64,000 bases of DNA from Ascaphus truei (GCA_036426205.1 CM071571.1:111184559-111248558), one strand, 5' to 3'; counted from the stretch's first letter, positions 11,050-23,658 are shown. Made by a program: numbers and translations. Notes: generated from the sequence alone by a model not told the origin.

Positions 11050-12265
11050 TGAAATCTTGACAAGGGTTTACTACAGTAGTTTTAAAAAAAATCAACGTTA
11101 GAACACAAACAGTTAAGAGAATTATACAATTTTATTTGCCACAAAACAGAGAGAAAAATGAAACGCTTGATAATGACTTATTTTGACAATCGGGAAACAT
11201 TTGCTTGTTTAGCAGCAGTTTTTCCCCTTACTGTTGCATTTCAATATTTTAAAATCATAGACAGAGAAGCCGTACAATATTTTGCTAAATTTCATGATAC
11301 TTGGCTTTTTAATGTCCAATCCCTATCATTTGATACTGCGTACATAGTGCTGGAGTTTGATTGTCTAATTTATTAACAATATGGGATACTATTTTATGTA
11401 TTTATTTCTACTGTTTTTCTGTATTATTACCATCACATTTGTGCAAATCACTGTGATCACTCATCTAACAACGAAACGCAGTTCTTGGTTTGCTCTGCTG
11501 TGGAGAAACGCCCATGCATCACTGCAGGTTAAATGGGGGCTGCCTTACATGTATTGCAACTTACATTGGTTAATTCCAATTCTATCATTGTCACTTTAGT
11601 TGCGCATGAGCGATGAGAACGATATAATATTACTCTTGCCTTTATCCCAAAAGCAATTCCTGCCAATATGTGTATGATTAATAGGGAGATTATTCGATGT
11701 GCTTGGCCAACCATTCTGCAATTACCTCACATAGACAGCTGTATCTGATCTTCAGTCACTTGTGTGTTTTCTACAGTATTGGCACGTTTCTTATTTTTGC
11801 TATGAGGTATTCATTTGTTGCCCAGAAGTGGTTAGAAATAAAGCTGTAACATTTTTTCCCCCTCTTTCTTCCTTTAATTGGCACTTCATTATGCTTTTTC
11901 CTGCCTGAAAGAAAATACATGATTGTTAATGTTCACACAATTTTGGTTTTTAGAGAACCATTGAAGTCTTAAAGTACTTGAGGCAGTGTAATTTTTGCTG
12001 TGGCATAGGAACATTCATTTCACATATGGTAACGTCATGTTCTGATAATATTGTGTAATACAGTGTATTTGAAGTTTAGAGGATTATTTGTCTCCAAAGA
12101 AACAGACAAAATCTGAGACATGTGAAACAAAGTACAGCACAGGACTGAGTTGAAATGTCAGGCTCTGCTATTTATATTGTTTTACTGACATTCTATAAAA
12201 ATCAAATTTTGGTTTGTTAAATTGCTAGACCTATATTGATATGTGAAACATCAATGTTATCTCAT
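11050..12265. other. No gene recognised
   Basis: AT-rich sequence with only short chance frames. No repeat family or splice-flanked open segment was seen. Confidence 0.4.
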
Positions 12266-12269
12266 TTAA

Positions 12270-12728
12270 AGCTGCAGTTCAAGCAATATCGTATATGGGT
12301 ATTTTTTTTTTAATAAATCAATTCTGTACTATGAGAAAATACTCGTAGCATTTAAAAAAAAACTATTTTAAAGACATTTGTAATGTATTCTAATGTAACA
12401 AGCATTTTTGTTCCTATAGCAACCATCTACAGTCACATCCCCTTCCCCTTTTGAAATAGCATCACCTTTTTGACCCGTGCCCTCTCTAGCAGTGAACCAA
12501 TTGAATCTAGTACCTGCCTGGTCACATGATCTTCCTCACAGAACTTAGGCTGTCAGTTCAGCAGAAGATTACCGAAGATGCATTTAGTCAACCACGAGCC
12601 GAATCTTCAGTGATTGATTACAGGAGAACTGATCGATCAGCAACTTAGCTAATCACTTGTCAGTGTGTGTATTGTATTGATGCACATATTGATTTAATTT
12701 TTTTTTAACGACAGCTTGAACTGCAGCT
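12270..12728 (+). mobile_element. TTAA-flanked MITE, copy A
   Basis: Perfect inverted ends (AGCTGCAGTTCAAGC, and its complement at the right) with TTAA on both sides (12266-12269 and 12729-12732). A second copy in opposite orientation is at 46016-46487. TTAA duplications are typical of piggyBac-type insertion, but the terminal bases are not the usual CCY, so the superfamily is left open. Confidence 0.8.
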
Positions 12729-12732
12729 TTAA

Positions 12733-14004
12733 TGTATTTGTACAAAAATTTCACTTTATTAATTGTTTAGTCTTGTTTTGAGGATTGTACCATGTACAGG
12801 AGGCAACGCATTAGATTTCTTTTAAGTCCCATCGTTTTTCATGAGGATATATACAGTAACTACAAGTTTTATACAGTAGGTGTATGTAGACCAAGTTCTA
12901 CATATACCTGGCTAATGCATTGTGTTATTTTGAATTTTCCTACAAAGGTAGGCAACTCTGTGTTTCTCACATATAGTCATAGATTACAGATGGCACGTTT
13001 ATTTTTAGTTCCTTTCCTTGTTAATATTGTTTACATAATTGGATGCAGCTTTTAAATGTGCCTGACAATTGTTTATTCGGTAAATGTAAGAAAATACATT
13101 TTGTATCTATGACGCCCCCTATGCTAGTACAAACTAAAGGGCAATAAAGCCAAAATTTCAACAAATCTAGTTGGATCAGCCCCCTGTTAAAGCTTCTTGC
13201 ACTCCTCCTCAATTAGTTCTTATTGTCCTACCGGCCATGGGTGGGGGGCTTGGTTCTCTCCACAGCGTTTGTGGCACATCTTGGTACAGGGCACCCCAAG
13301 AATTTCTCACTGCCTGGCAAAGCAGAAGATTTGCTCAAACTGCATAGTTCCAAAATACGTTTATTTTACTTGTGGGCAAAAATGTAGGTGTGGACTTAGC
13401 CATAGTTTTATGCATTATGCAAAAAATGAATGTACCCAGCATTTGTTTATTCAATGGCAGACTATGCCCTTCAGCTTCTCTGAAGTAGATCTCACTACTG
13501 TTAAGAACTGCTTTTGTTTTTTAGTTGCATTTTTTGCTCCAACCTGGTTTTCATTGTGTTGAACCACAGTATCTGGTTTGGGTCTGTCTGTGCACACTGA
13601 GCCTTTATGTAAGTCTGCCTGTGTGTACGGAGACTTTTGTCGGCTTTACCGCTCTGTAGTTTTAGCGTTACACCATTATACCATTATACCACCCTACCAC
13701 CTATTTTGCATTTTAATGTGCTATAATGCATGTGGTCCTGCTTTGGGACCTAATGCCTCTGTTACTGTAGGTACAGCCATGGTGTATTTTTAGCCACACA
13801 AGGAGTTACTTTGTGGTATACAGTGCTAACTAACTATACTAAGTAATAGTACTGCAGTATTTTTGTTCTATGCCTGTCAATTCTAGATTTCTGTGACACT
13901 CATCTTATCCATTCATATATTTTGGAAGCTTTAACCTCCTTTGGAAACTTTTTATTTTATTTTACCCACCCTAGGAAGTGAACTACTTGGTACATCCCTA
14001 TTCA
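12733..14004. other. No gene recognised
   Basis: Low-complexity-poor, AT-rich sequence with chance reading frames only. Confidence 0.35.
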
Positions 14005-14620
14005 TTTGTACTGGAATAAGATGAATGTATTGAGAAAAGGTGAATTATGCTTACCAATAATACCTTTTCTTCTAGTCCCTCCATGCCAGTACAACAGAGT
14101 ATATCCCCAGTGCCTTTTTTATTTCCTGGTTTTGTTGGTTATACCGTTTGGTTTTTCTTTCATTGCCCAGCTGGACGGATCAGTAATGTGAGGAGGACAG
14201 ATCCTTATAGGAGTTGGTGGAATATGATTTGGGGAAAGTTTTGCTGTACCCCCAATTGGGTGGTGCTTGATTCCTCATTTGTTTGTACTGGCATGAATGG
14301 ACTAGAACTGGGGCGCGCAAACTTTCTGTGCTGCGCCCGCCCTGCCTGCCGGCCCCTATACTCGCGCCCCTCTCCCCCCCCTTACCCAATATCCAGCGTC
14401 AAATGACGCACGGGGTCACGTTGCTATGGCAACGTGGACGTCACATGTCCTGCGGCGTCATTTGACGCCGCGTTGCCATGGCGAAGGGGCGCAGAGGAAA
14501 GGTAGGTGAAGTCCACGCCCCCCCCAAAATAATCTTGCGCCCCCCCACTTTGCGCACCCCTGGACTAGAAGAATAACCAGTTAGAATAATTACCATTATC
14601 TATACATTTTCACCTTAGTA
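14005..14620. mobile_element. Foldback MITE interrupted by a hAT MITE
   Basis: The left part (about 14040-14095) contains CTTCTAGTCCCTCCATGCC. The right part contains its approximate complement (GGCATGAATGGACTAGAAG) once the hAT insert is removed. The pairing extends to the AAGGTGAA/TTTTCACCTT ends. Boundaries are approximate. Confidence 0.5.
14308..14562. mobile_element. 255-bp hAT MITE
   Basis: Inverted ends CTGGGGCGCGCAAA and CAGGGGTGCGCAAA (right end complement) with a perfect 8-bp duplication GACTAGAA at 14300-14307 and 14563-14570. The interior is palindromic around TTGCTATGGCAACGT and the GTCAAATGACG blocks. It is inserted into the arm of a foldback element. Confidence 0.9.
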
Positions 14621-15446
14621 TGCAGGGCCAAAAAAAGAATGACGGTTATTAGAGTTGTTATCACAATGCTGGTGTTTTTGTTTCTCAAACTAAATTAAAG
14701 AACTTTTTGAAACCCAAGAAATGGTGCAAGATTATTTTTTACAGTCAATTTGCATCGAGTCAAATGAAAAAGTCTTATGGTTTCCTACATTTGATACCCT
14801 ACTTCTATGCATTAACGTTCACGGTATCTCAAACCTATTGAGATTAAGACAAAGTGAAAAAATTCAAAGAGTGCTTTATTCCAGATGGAAAATTTAGTTT
14901 TCTTTATTTGCTGGAAAACAAATTAATGGTTTATAAATAACTGCGCTGAAAAAAAAGTGTCTCTTGGCATCTGTGCAGAGATGCAAAAGTTATGCAAATT
15001 CCAATCTACAATGATTTTCAAAGCACACAGTGTTTTCACATCTAAAGTAAGTACATTTGTAGATACCTGTACTTTCATCAATTACTGTACAATCAGGTTA
15101 ATACAGAAACTCTGTGAAGTTTGACAGCACTATTAATTAACCACTTTTACTTCCAGACTAATAAATTGCAGGCAGTCCTGGGTTTAAATCTGTTACAATG
15201 CTTCTAGTGCAAAATATAGTAAGTAAAAGTAAATGCTGTTTTTCTATTAAAAATGTATAGTTTTAGTATATGTTGGTATTTCCTTGTATGGTCATATTCA
15301 CTGACAAAAATGTTTTATATTCTAACACCATTTGTTAAAATCAGTACGTTCCAAAATACCATATATTATATTCCACTGAAGGGACAATGCAGATTTCACG
15401 TTGAAATACCCTTTTTTTAATGCACTAGCATTAATGTATGTACAGT

Positions 15447-15494
<48 letters not shown>

Positions 15495-16280
15495 TCACGT
15501 AGGTTTTGGAAGGTTTTAAGATGAACAGGTAAATAATTTGTATAATGCTTGTAGTTTTGTACTTGAAGGTTTCCGCTTTTTGAAATACCTGGCTCTTATG
15601 GCATCAATACTAGTGAGAAAATATGCATCAGAAATGCACATGGATTTCCAGTAAACTACAAATGCATTAATGTGTTCATGCATAATGCCAACTATACAGG
15701 CGTTTGTTGAAAAGAGCGTAAACTCCCTGTTCTGTATGACATCTTTAAATAAATGAGTAGTTTAATTTTTTAGTGATTCTCATCTGGTACATTACACAAG
15801 CATCTCATTTACTAAAAGTAAATTAACGAAACTCTTAAGTTAAAAACGTTTACATTTCATTTAATTTTTTTTAAAAAACGATTTATTGGTAATTTGTAGG
15901 CAAGTAGATTTGATTTTCTTATGCACTTTTTGGAATAGGCCCGCATAAGAATTTTTTTTTTCAATATTACAATAAAAGCATTAAGAGGCCTAAGAATATG
16001 TCCTATTTATATTCAGTAAAAAGCATACATGAGTATAAAGCGTTACAAAATATTTAATGGACACCAGTAGCTTCTTTTCCTACGAAAACCAGGACTTGTT
16101 AACGTAGTTTTTCTTTATGAATATCAAAGACATTCAGGATATACATCACCTGGAAGAAATAACTAACTTCGCTAGACCACACACACAATGCATGAGTAGC
16201 AGTGTGGACTTGTGTCACCGTATCTACATTTTCTGCCGACATTCTGTTTGTATTCCTTCCATCATGGAGATCCTCTAATG
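14621..16280. other. No gene recognised; (TA)n at 15451-15493
   Basis: AT-rich sequence containing one perfect TA microsatellite of about 21 units. Nothing else is supported. Confidence 0.5.
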
Positions 16281-16506
16281 CAGGGGTGCTCAACTCCAGT
16301 CCTCAAGCCTCCCCCCACCCCCACCCACAGGTCAGGTTTTCAGAATATCTCAGCATCAGCACAGGTGGCTCAACAAGTCCTTGCTTCAGCACATGTGGCT
16401 CAATCAGAAGCTCAGTCTTTGATTGAGCCACCTATGCACATGCAGGATTATCCTGAAAACCTGACCTGTTGGGAGGGGGCTTGAGTACTGGAGTTGAGCG
16501 CCCCTG
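16281..16506. mobile_element. 226-bp hAT MITE
   Basis: Ends CAGGGGTGCTCAACTCCAGT and, as right complement, CAGGGGCGCTCAACTCCAGT. They are flanked by the 8-bp duplication CTCTAATG (16273-16280 and 16507-16514). The interior folds back on itself (GGTCAGGTTTTCAG against CTGAAAACCTGACC). Confidence 0.92.
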
Positions 16507-16514
16507 CTCTAATG

Positions 16515-17873
16515 CCCCACAGAATGCTTATTCACTGAAGGACTCGGACTTCACCAGCGCATTTAACCTACACATATAAAATCTGACTGCTCACAAGTGT
16601 CCAGATTAAAACACCTGTTCCTGCAAACCCTCGTTTTTTGGATATAAAAGGTGAAATGTATGATACTTCTGTTTTTACACTCTGTACATTTTGTCTTTTT
16701 ATTTTATTTCACAACTGCTTTGTTGCCCAATTGTTTAATGAGTATGATATGAGTTTAAAATTAAAAATGTTCTATTTATTTTTAATAGCCTGCTGATTGT
16801 GTTAAATGGTATTTTGCGTTCCTGCGCTTTTGTCATCCGTTCTTTTTGCAGGTCATGATCATTTTAACTGGAATGGCAGGTGCATCACTAAACATAAACA
16901 ACGCATGCTTTCAAGGCAAATCAGCCAGATAAAGATTGATAAAACTTGAGAATATTTCATTCACTCTGACCTCTTACATGCCCTTAATATTACCTAGAGA
17001 CTCATGTGTTTATAAAATATTGGCTTTTACATCTGTTTTGAATTTTGGGGGAAAATGTTTATGTTGCAGGAGATAGGTGTAATGATTTCTACATTGTTTT
17101 TGTGTTTTGTATAAAAATCACCAAACTGATTTAAATTACAACCTCATGTTTCTAAGGTGAAAGTTTAAAGTATCAGTTGTATACTTTAACCATAAAAGCC
17201 CACCTTAAAATGTTTATAATATCTCCAGTTTTTTAGATAAAGAGAACATTGAGAAGCAAAAGTTAGCGGATATTACAGTAGGAAGAGAAAAATACAAAGA
17301 AAAGAAATTGCACCAAAATAGCTAAATACAACTTTGCATAGTTTATCATGCTGAATTGTATATACTTTTGAAATCATCGATATTGGAAGGATGAGGATAT
17401 TTATTTGGTCACCGAATATCATTAAAATTATCCCTGGGTCTAAAGCTTGTCCTTTTCACATACTGAACAATTCAGATATATTTTGTATTCAGTTAATGGT
17501 TTTTCTCATTAGAAGAAAGTGCACTTTGGAAGTTATGTATCACGACCATTTTAGAGCAAAATTTAAGCAAAAAGCATAATTTACATGTTCTCCTCCGTGT
17601 CACTCTACAGTGTATCAAGCACTTGGCTCCACTTTTGTCATATGTTCATCAAATTGTGACTTGGTGAGTCAATAGGAAATTTAAGGGGTAGTTACACGTG
17701 GCAGGAAAAAAAAATCTGCCATGTTGAAGATACATTTCTGGCTTCTAACAATCTGCATCCGGTGGAAAGATCTGTTTTTCACATTCAACACAACTGTGCT
17801 CCAAAAACACTGTCAAAACCCACTTTATTTGCTCCAAACTTGCCTTGAAACATAGCACTCCTAGGGGCTTATG
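16515..17873. other. No gene recognised
   Basis: AT-rich sequence. A possible acceptor occurs at 16850-16851, but no good donor or phase-compatible frame follows. Confidence 0.35.
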
Positions 17874-18287
17874 CAGAGCGGTACGGAGCAGAAAGGCTTA
17901 AATTCGCCGCAGGTTTGGCATTTAATTGGTCCTATGCAGGGTACTCCGGTAGCGCGGTGTGCATGAAATTACTATTTAGGCGAGTTTCACTTGGCGTGAA
18001 ATTCGCCATTCTGAGGCGCGCGGTATCTGGCCACAATACAGCCAACTTTTGTTGGCGGGCAAAATTTCCCCTGAACGCGCCATTTAGTAGCTCCGATTGG
18101 CGCGTTCATGCGCATCGGAGCTACTGGAATCGTGCATGTTTTCCCATTGGCGAAATCACGCTTCTCGCCACAAGTCTGGCGAATTTGAATTGGCCCGCCA
18201 AGTTCTCGCCAGTAACTGCCTACATGAGGAAATTTTTGCCTCTAACCTGGCGAAATTTAACTTTACGTTCCTCTCTGCATAAGCCCC
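17874..18287. mobile_element. 414-bp palindromic MITE
   Basis: The ends GGGGCTTATGCAGAG and its complement face each other, with CTA directly outside both (17871-17873 and 18288-18290). GGCGAA/TTCGCC-type blocks repeat through the interior, and a GAGCTCCGATTGGCGCG-like hairpin lies near the centre. A TA or 3-bp CTA duplication would fit Tc1/mariner or PIF/Harbinger type. No transposase is present. Confidence 0.7.
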
Positions 18288-18941
18288 CTAATTTCTTCCC
18301 TTATTGTATCCTGCCCCAACCTACAGCCATGAAAACGGTTATAGGGACAACATAACGACACGTGGGTGATCTGAATAGGCTTGTTTATTCAGCCACAAAA
18401 ACATGGAATACAAAAATGACAGAGCTTTAACTTCAGCATAGATAAGCCAACGGAAAAATAAGACTGTACCAGGGTTTTGCCCTTTTCTCAGAAAGAGCGG
18501 TTCAAGTCCAGGATAGAAACACAGAGCAAGGATAAGTGTCCCCATGTAACAGACTTGTGCAAGCTGCTCTCCCTCCGGAGTTTCAGGATATGCTTCTCTG
18601 ATTCAGACAGGAACAAATGGGAGCTCTGGGTTCTTAAAGCCCCTTAACGAGGCAGCTGGTACCTGGTTAACTAACCCTTCCTTTTCTCAAGCTTGGATTA
18701 ACCAGGTCACTGCTGGACTCAAGACCTATTCATAGGTATACTGTTGGGATAGTGAATTCACCTTGTCAAAATAACGTTGTAACTTTATATGAATAATATA
18801 AAGTAGATTTGTTTGTGATTTGATTTTACTTTTGATCTGTGCCTTCGTTTTTTATGTTTGTCCCCACTTCTGATCTGCTCTCTTCGCGTTTCCTTGTTTT
18901 CCATCTTCCAACTCTCTCTCTATTTGTCTTGTTCTCATTAG

Positions 18942-19355
18942 TCATCCTTGCTTCTCTGCCTTCCTCGGCTGTTCACTTTCATTCTGTTTCACCTTGTGCT
19001 TGTTAATCCCCTTCCCAAAATGACTATCATCGTCCATATACTTAAAGAACCAATGCTTGCGTTCAAATGGAGTTGAGCATTGAGTGGATGATTCAGTTGT
19101 TTCAGGACTGTGGTACAAAGCCTCAGAAACCCAACTCTTCTGTTTTGTTTGTGTACTTTGTTCTTTAGTTGGCGAAGACTTTGGTCCAGTCCCAGGTCTG
19201 TGCCGTCTATTGGGAACTGTTAAACCTTGGCCTTGGTTTAAACAATGGTTTTCTGGAATGTTTGACATTTGTTTGACATACATTGAGATGCTTACAGTAT
19301 GTTGTTCTTCTGGATCGATTCTTTTATTGAGGCCTTTTGTAGCCTTAAGCTTCAT
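18942..19355 (-). CDS. Unassigned 137-codon open frame
   Basis: This hydrophilic open frame on the - strand is rich in K, S, T, Q and P, with no low-complexity repeat behind it. Examples are MKLKATKGLNKRIDPEEQH, then PKSSPTKEQSTQTKQKSW, then HWFFKYMDDDSHFGKGINK. It is longer than expected by chance in this AT-rich setting. Charged composition continues in a shifted frame past the stop (about 18840-18940). No acceptor or donor clearly frames it, and I recognise no family. It could be an exon of a - strand gene, a decayed retrocopy or an accidental frame. It lies about 600 bp upstream of the first candidate exon of the + strand gene, in opposite orientation. Confidence 0.25.
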   Translation of the reverse strand: MKLKATKGLNKRIDPEEQHTVSISMYVKQMSNIPENHCLNQGQGLTVPNRRHRPGTGPKSSPTKEQSTQTKQKSWVSEALYHSPETTESSTQCSTPFERKHWFFKYMDDDSHFGKGINKHKVKQNESEQPRKAEKQG

Positions 19356-19973
19356 TGTCAGTTAAAGCAGCAAAGGGATGCGAAGCCAAATTAAATTACA
19401 GTTTTGGAAGAAAAACAAATTCAAAATTTAAAGAAACAACTTAGACTTTTGCAGCTGTTCTTATTTCTAACATAAACAGACTGGGAAAAAACAGGCCAGG
19501 GACCTTGAGTATACTTATGACTTATAAGTAAATAAAAAAGCACAAATCACTTGGTAAAGATTTGCCAAAATACAATGCACAATTCAAAGAAAAACAGTGT
19601 TAACTTTCGATCACTTCTTGATGTAATACACCGTTCTGCAACGTGGACCATATATCCTGCAATTTGTGTGCTTTTGCCAAACAGATTAAACAATTGTTAT
19701 TTCTTGTATCTTGTTACATTGCTTGCGCTAATAATTGTTTGCATACCTTGTAATAAAGAAGAAAAAAAAAGTTTTTTTACATTTGGAAGACATCATCTTG
19801 GAACATGTACAAGTCTAAACCCTGAACAGAACATACTTTGTCCGTTTAGGTTTAAAGAATGATTGGAATGGACTGTGAGCTACCTTGACTACTGTTCATT
19901 TACATTTAGGATGAGAGAACTTAATTGGGAAAACCCAAAATTAAATATACGGTACACATTCTTTTTTTTACAG

Positions 19974-20068
19974 AAATGACAGCCGAAGCATGGGGCTTTC
20001 CTATGAGTCGGTATTTGAAGGAGAAATGCTGGTGCTTTGGACGAAATGCCAGAATGTCAGCTTGTTTG
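19974..20068 (+). CDS. Candidate exon A of an unrecognised gene
   Basis: A strong acceptor (pyrimidine tract ending TTTTTTTACAG) and a strong donor (GTAAGT at 20069) bound 95 bases. Two frames are open. The one ending in phase 0 is compatible with the later exons and includes an ATG at 19976 (AWGFPMSRYLKEKCW within it). The other open frame (SYESVFEGEMLVLW) looks more protein-like but hits stops when joined to the following segments, so the join is uncertain. I do not recognise the protein. Confidence 0.45.
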
Positions 20069-20069
20069 G

Positions 20070-21050
20070 TAAGTTCTGCTTGTTACGCTGTTCCATCCAA
20101 ATGTAATTTGGCTGTTAATTGTAGTCATGACTTAAAGCACTATATTCAATAGGGAAACATTATTTCTGCTTAAATGATAATCATGTGCGTAGCAAATTTA
20201 AAAGTTAAACAAAATGAAACTTTGTAGCCAAAATATTATGTCTGCGGACGTAGTTTTGAATTGACCTAACAATCCCTGACTTTCAGAGGCTTATAGCTAT
20301 GATTCACTAGTGGCATCAGGCTGAAATGGTAAGTTCTGGAAACAGCTCAGCAAATGTGTCAGATTTGGTAGACAAACGTGAGTTTCACAAACCCCTGCAT
20401 TTGTTCTGTGGAGGAAAACAATGGTTGTATGTGTTTTCACCAAAATAGAATTTGAAATGTATAATACTGTATGTTGATCGATACTGCTTTTTGCTAAATG
20501 CATCCTTCGCATATCTGCAGTTTTAAAAAATTCCCCTTTGCAGGGCCAGCAAAGCATTGCAGAGAACACACCGTACATGTGAAGCATAGACTTTCTCTGG
20601 GCTTCTCGGGAGCCAACTGTAGACGTTTTTGGCGCTCTGCACATTTAAGGCCTAAGTGACTTGTAATATTTAGTACAAGGGGTGCCATTTCATATGAAAT
20701 TAGGTTACTTTATTTTAATGGCTGATGTAATTATGCTATACTGAAGGTATTGTGGTTCATAGAATGTGTTTAAAATGACAAAGGAGACAAAAAGCTGTAC
20801 AAAAAAATATGACAAAGTTAAACATAGTTTGCAGACGTATGTGGCTCACATACATACTGTACTGTGTATCACTCATCCAAGATTTTTTTCCTCCTTTGAA
20901 GAGATTCTTTTAAAATAATTTGTATTGATTTGTGTAATCTGGCACTTTGGCGTTCAAAGACGATACATCAATATCTCTTAAAGCAGCACTCACAGTTGCA
21001 TTTTTGTTTGTTATACGATGTAAGCAGGGTGTCTCAGGGACCCCCTGTTT
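20070..21050. other. No gene; start of a MITE-like repeat near 20980
   Basis: Intron-like sequence. From about 20980 a repeat starting TTAAAGCAGCACTCACAG begins. It is split by the L2 fragment and resumes at 21841, running to about 22200. Confidence 0.35.
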
Positions 21051-21063
21051 CCAAAGATACTTG

Positions 21064-21834
21064 TATTGTATTGTATGTCTTTATTTATATAGCGCCATTA
21101 ATGTAGATAGTGCTTCACAGCAGTAATACACGTGGTAATCAAATAAATAACAGATCATGGGAATAAGTGCTTTAGACATTAAGGCAGAGGAGTCCCTGCC
21201 CCGAGGAGCTTACAGTCTAATTGGTAGGTAGGGAGAACGTACAGAGACAGTAGGAGGGAGTTCTGATAAGTGCGTCTGCAGGGGGCCAAGCTTTATGTAT
21301 CATGTGTTCAGAATATCCACAGTGCTATTCATATGCTTCTTTAAGCAAGTGTGTCTTAAGTTGGGTCTTAAAGGTGGAGAGAGAGGGTGCTAGTCGGGTA
21401 CTGAGGGGAAGGGCATTCCAGAGGTGTGGGGCAGTCAGTGAAAAAGGTTTAATTCGGGAGAGGGCTTTAGATACAAAGGGGGTAGAAAGAAGACATCCTT
21501 GAGAAGAATGCAAGATTCTGGATGGTGCATAACGAGAAATTAGGGCTGAGATGTAAGGAGGGGCAGAAGAGTGTAAAGCTTTAAAAGTGAGGAGAAGAAT
21601 GGAGTGTGAGATGCGGGATTTGATCGGAAGCCAGGAGAGGGATTTCATGAGGGAAGATGCTGAGACAGATCTCGGAAAGAGTAGAGTGATTCTGGCAGCA
21701 GCGTTTAGGATAGATTGTAAGGGAGACAGGTGAGAGGCAGGAAGGCCGGACAGCAGGAGGTTACAGTAATCAAGACGGGAGAGAATGAGGGCCTGAGTCA
21801 GAGTTTTAGCAGTCGAGCAACAGAGGAAAGGGGG
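21064..21834 (-). mobile_element. 5'-truncated L2 LINE fragment
   Basis: The - strand frame at 21325-21648 reads [19 protein letters not shown] through HLWNALPLSTRLAP, homologous to the C-terminal end of the longer L2 at 40951-43278. The 3' end carries the same GCGCTATATAAATAAAGACA-type tail followed by short ACAAT repeats. TACTTG flanks both sides (21058-21063 and 21835-21840), a plausible 6-bp target duplication. The copy is truncated upstream of the RT C-terminus and keeps no catalytic motif. Confidence 0.85.
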
Positions 21835-22931
21835 TACTTGCCTCCGTAAGGCGTGCCAGTATCACCTTCATGTTTAAATGTATTTCGTCAAATGGGCAAA
21901 TAGGAAGCCACAAGGAACGACATTACTCCTTCGCATTGGTGGCAAGACGCAGGAAATTTAAAGCTGCCATTATGTTAGCCACACAGTCCCATTGGAGCTG
22001 CTACATGAAGGATATACCGGCACCCCCGACCGAGGTAAGTTTCCCAGGAAGCAAGGGGTCTCTGGAGCTGAAATTAACATAGTTCAACTCAAGAGACCCC
22101 CTACTTCCAGCCAGCAGCGCGCCAGTATAGGATTAAGTGGATGGCAAACACAGCTGCAGAGAAATATTGTCAGGACAGGGTGCCTGGGACTAGCTTTACC
22201 ACACAGGGTTATAGTCCTTCTGAAAAAGATCACAAAAACAGATTAGCGAAACATTAAGAATTAATTTGCAGATCACGTGGCCCTTAATAATGTAGAAAAT
22301 TGTGAAACATTTTGAACACTGTCTCTTTTGGGAAATGTAAGAGAAATGTGTTATGCACATTAGAAGACATTCACACATCTCTACTTGTTACTATGCTGAA
22401 TAGGGAAAATATTGAAACTGAAAAGTTTCAGTAAGAAGGAACCAAATCTTAAAATCAGTGTGAAAGGTCAGATTATGTGCATATGCCAAATTGTTTTTAA
22501 ACTGACATGTGAACAGTAATTATGGTGTAAAGTAAGCATTTACCATGTAAACATACTAAGTTACCTGATTATGTCATTTGATGGAATTTATAAATACAAA
22601 GATACACGTACTTCTCAATTTAAATCAATCTGAAACATGCACTCTAGCTGCTGTGGTTTGTTAGGCACAGATCCAACTATAATGGAGTTTTCTTAATGCT
22701 TCAAAACCTCTAAATGTGTGTGAAAGTATTTTTCCTATCTTTTACTGTCTTAAATAAACAAGAAATGCTATAAAAGAACTGATTAACAACCTAACGCATT
22801 GGGCTAACACATCTAAGTGTGTTAGTTTATGTAATGTCACATAATTAATCTACTCACGCTGCCAGTGCGTTTATAACATCATCTGACAAAAGGATAAACA
22901 AATCAACCTTATCTTTTTGTTCACTTTCAAG

Positions 22932-22961
22932 GCTTCAGAGCGTGTTGCGGTCGGCCAAGGG
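22932..22961 (+). CDS. Candidate 30-base exon B
   Basis: The acceptor (TTCACTTTCAAG) and donor (GTAAGT at 22962) are both strong. In phase 0 it reads ASERVAVGQG. Its length is divisible by three, so it neither helps nor breaks the frame. The small size makes it less certain. Confidence 0.35.
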
Positions 22962-23208
22962 GTAAGTAGTATTGTTTACTAAATCACATGGATCTGTCTG
23001 CCTTCTGATTTCTGTTAAAGTGTAACCTAAAAGTGAACTTACAGTCTCCAACTGCTTACAGTTAACTCTATGTAATGCAAAACAAATAGGTGCCTTGTTA
23101 ACACAAGGTCACATGTACTGTATATTACACTTCAAATTCAGAGTATTTTCTTTTCCTTCTTGTTTACTCGACACTAATTTACTTACTTGTTTCTCTTACT
23201 GTGTTTAG

Positions 23209-23247
23209 CTGACCAACTTACTCCTCAAAGCAGGAATCCATGCTGTG
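23209..23247 (+). CDS. Candidate 39-base exon C
   Basis: A strong acceptor (TTACTGTGTTTAG) is followed by LTNLLLKAGIHAV in phase 0. The donor is weak (GTTTGT). The open frame runs on to a stop at about 23313, so the true 3' boundary is unclear. Confidence 0.3.
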
Positions 23248-23584
23248 GTTTGTAGTTTAAAAAAAATTACAATTAAATATTTAATATTATCTGGCCCCGG
23301 AGCTGATCTGTAGACCTCCCGGTACCCGATATATCTACAGTTTTACTACTAGGGAAGAACACAATGTTAGCGCCTTGGTCAGCCACACTTTGGCGGTTAA
23401 TAGAAAGACACCATGTTACCTTGAGATGATATTGTACCTTTCTATCGGTGACCCGTGCCATAGTTGTACTTTTCTATGTCACAAACAGGTTCAGAAAAAC
23501 TATAACTTGAGGCTTGCCTTGCCCATAAATTGTCATGATTTTGATGATGGTGATTAATTTCTGCCTTTGTCTTGCTTTTACAAG

Positions 23585-23658
23585 CTCCCTACTGAGTCCT
23601 TGTTTTATCGAGCTGTGCTGCAGGTCATATGTAAAGACTGCTATGACTTCACCCGAAG
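23585..23658 (+). CDS. Candidate exon D of an unrecognised gene
   Basis: A long pyrimidine tract ending TTTTACAAG precedes 74 bases that read LPTESLFYRAVLQVICKDCY and then DFTR in phase 0. The donor is GTATGA. It ends in phase 2. Joining its last two bases to the first base of the segment at 30167 completes a serine codon and keeps the only open frame of that segment, which supports the pair as real exons. The 6.5-kb intron between them holds the PLE at 24860-27330 and a hAT MITE. Confidence 0.55.

Noticed and set aside
16851..16940. Possible exon after a TTCTTTTTGCAG acceptor
   Set aside because: There is no strong donor, and the frame does not join in phase with the other candidate exons.
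21302..21502. + strand frames at 21302-21502 and 40725-40913 with near-identical protein
   Set aside because: They are antisense shadows of the shared L2 3' end and not a conserved gene.
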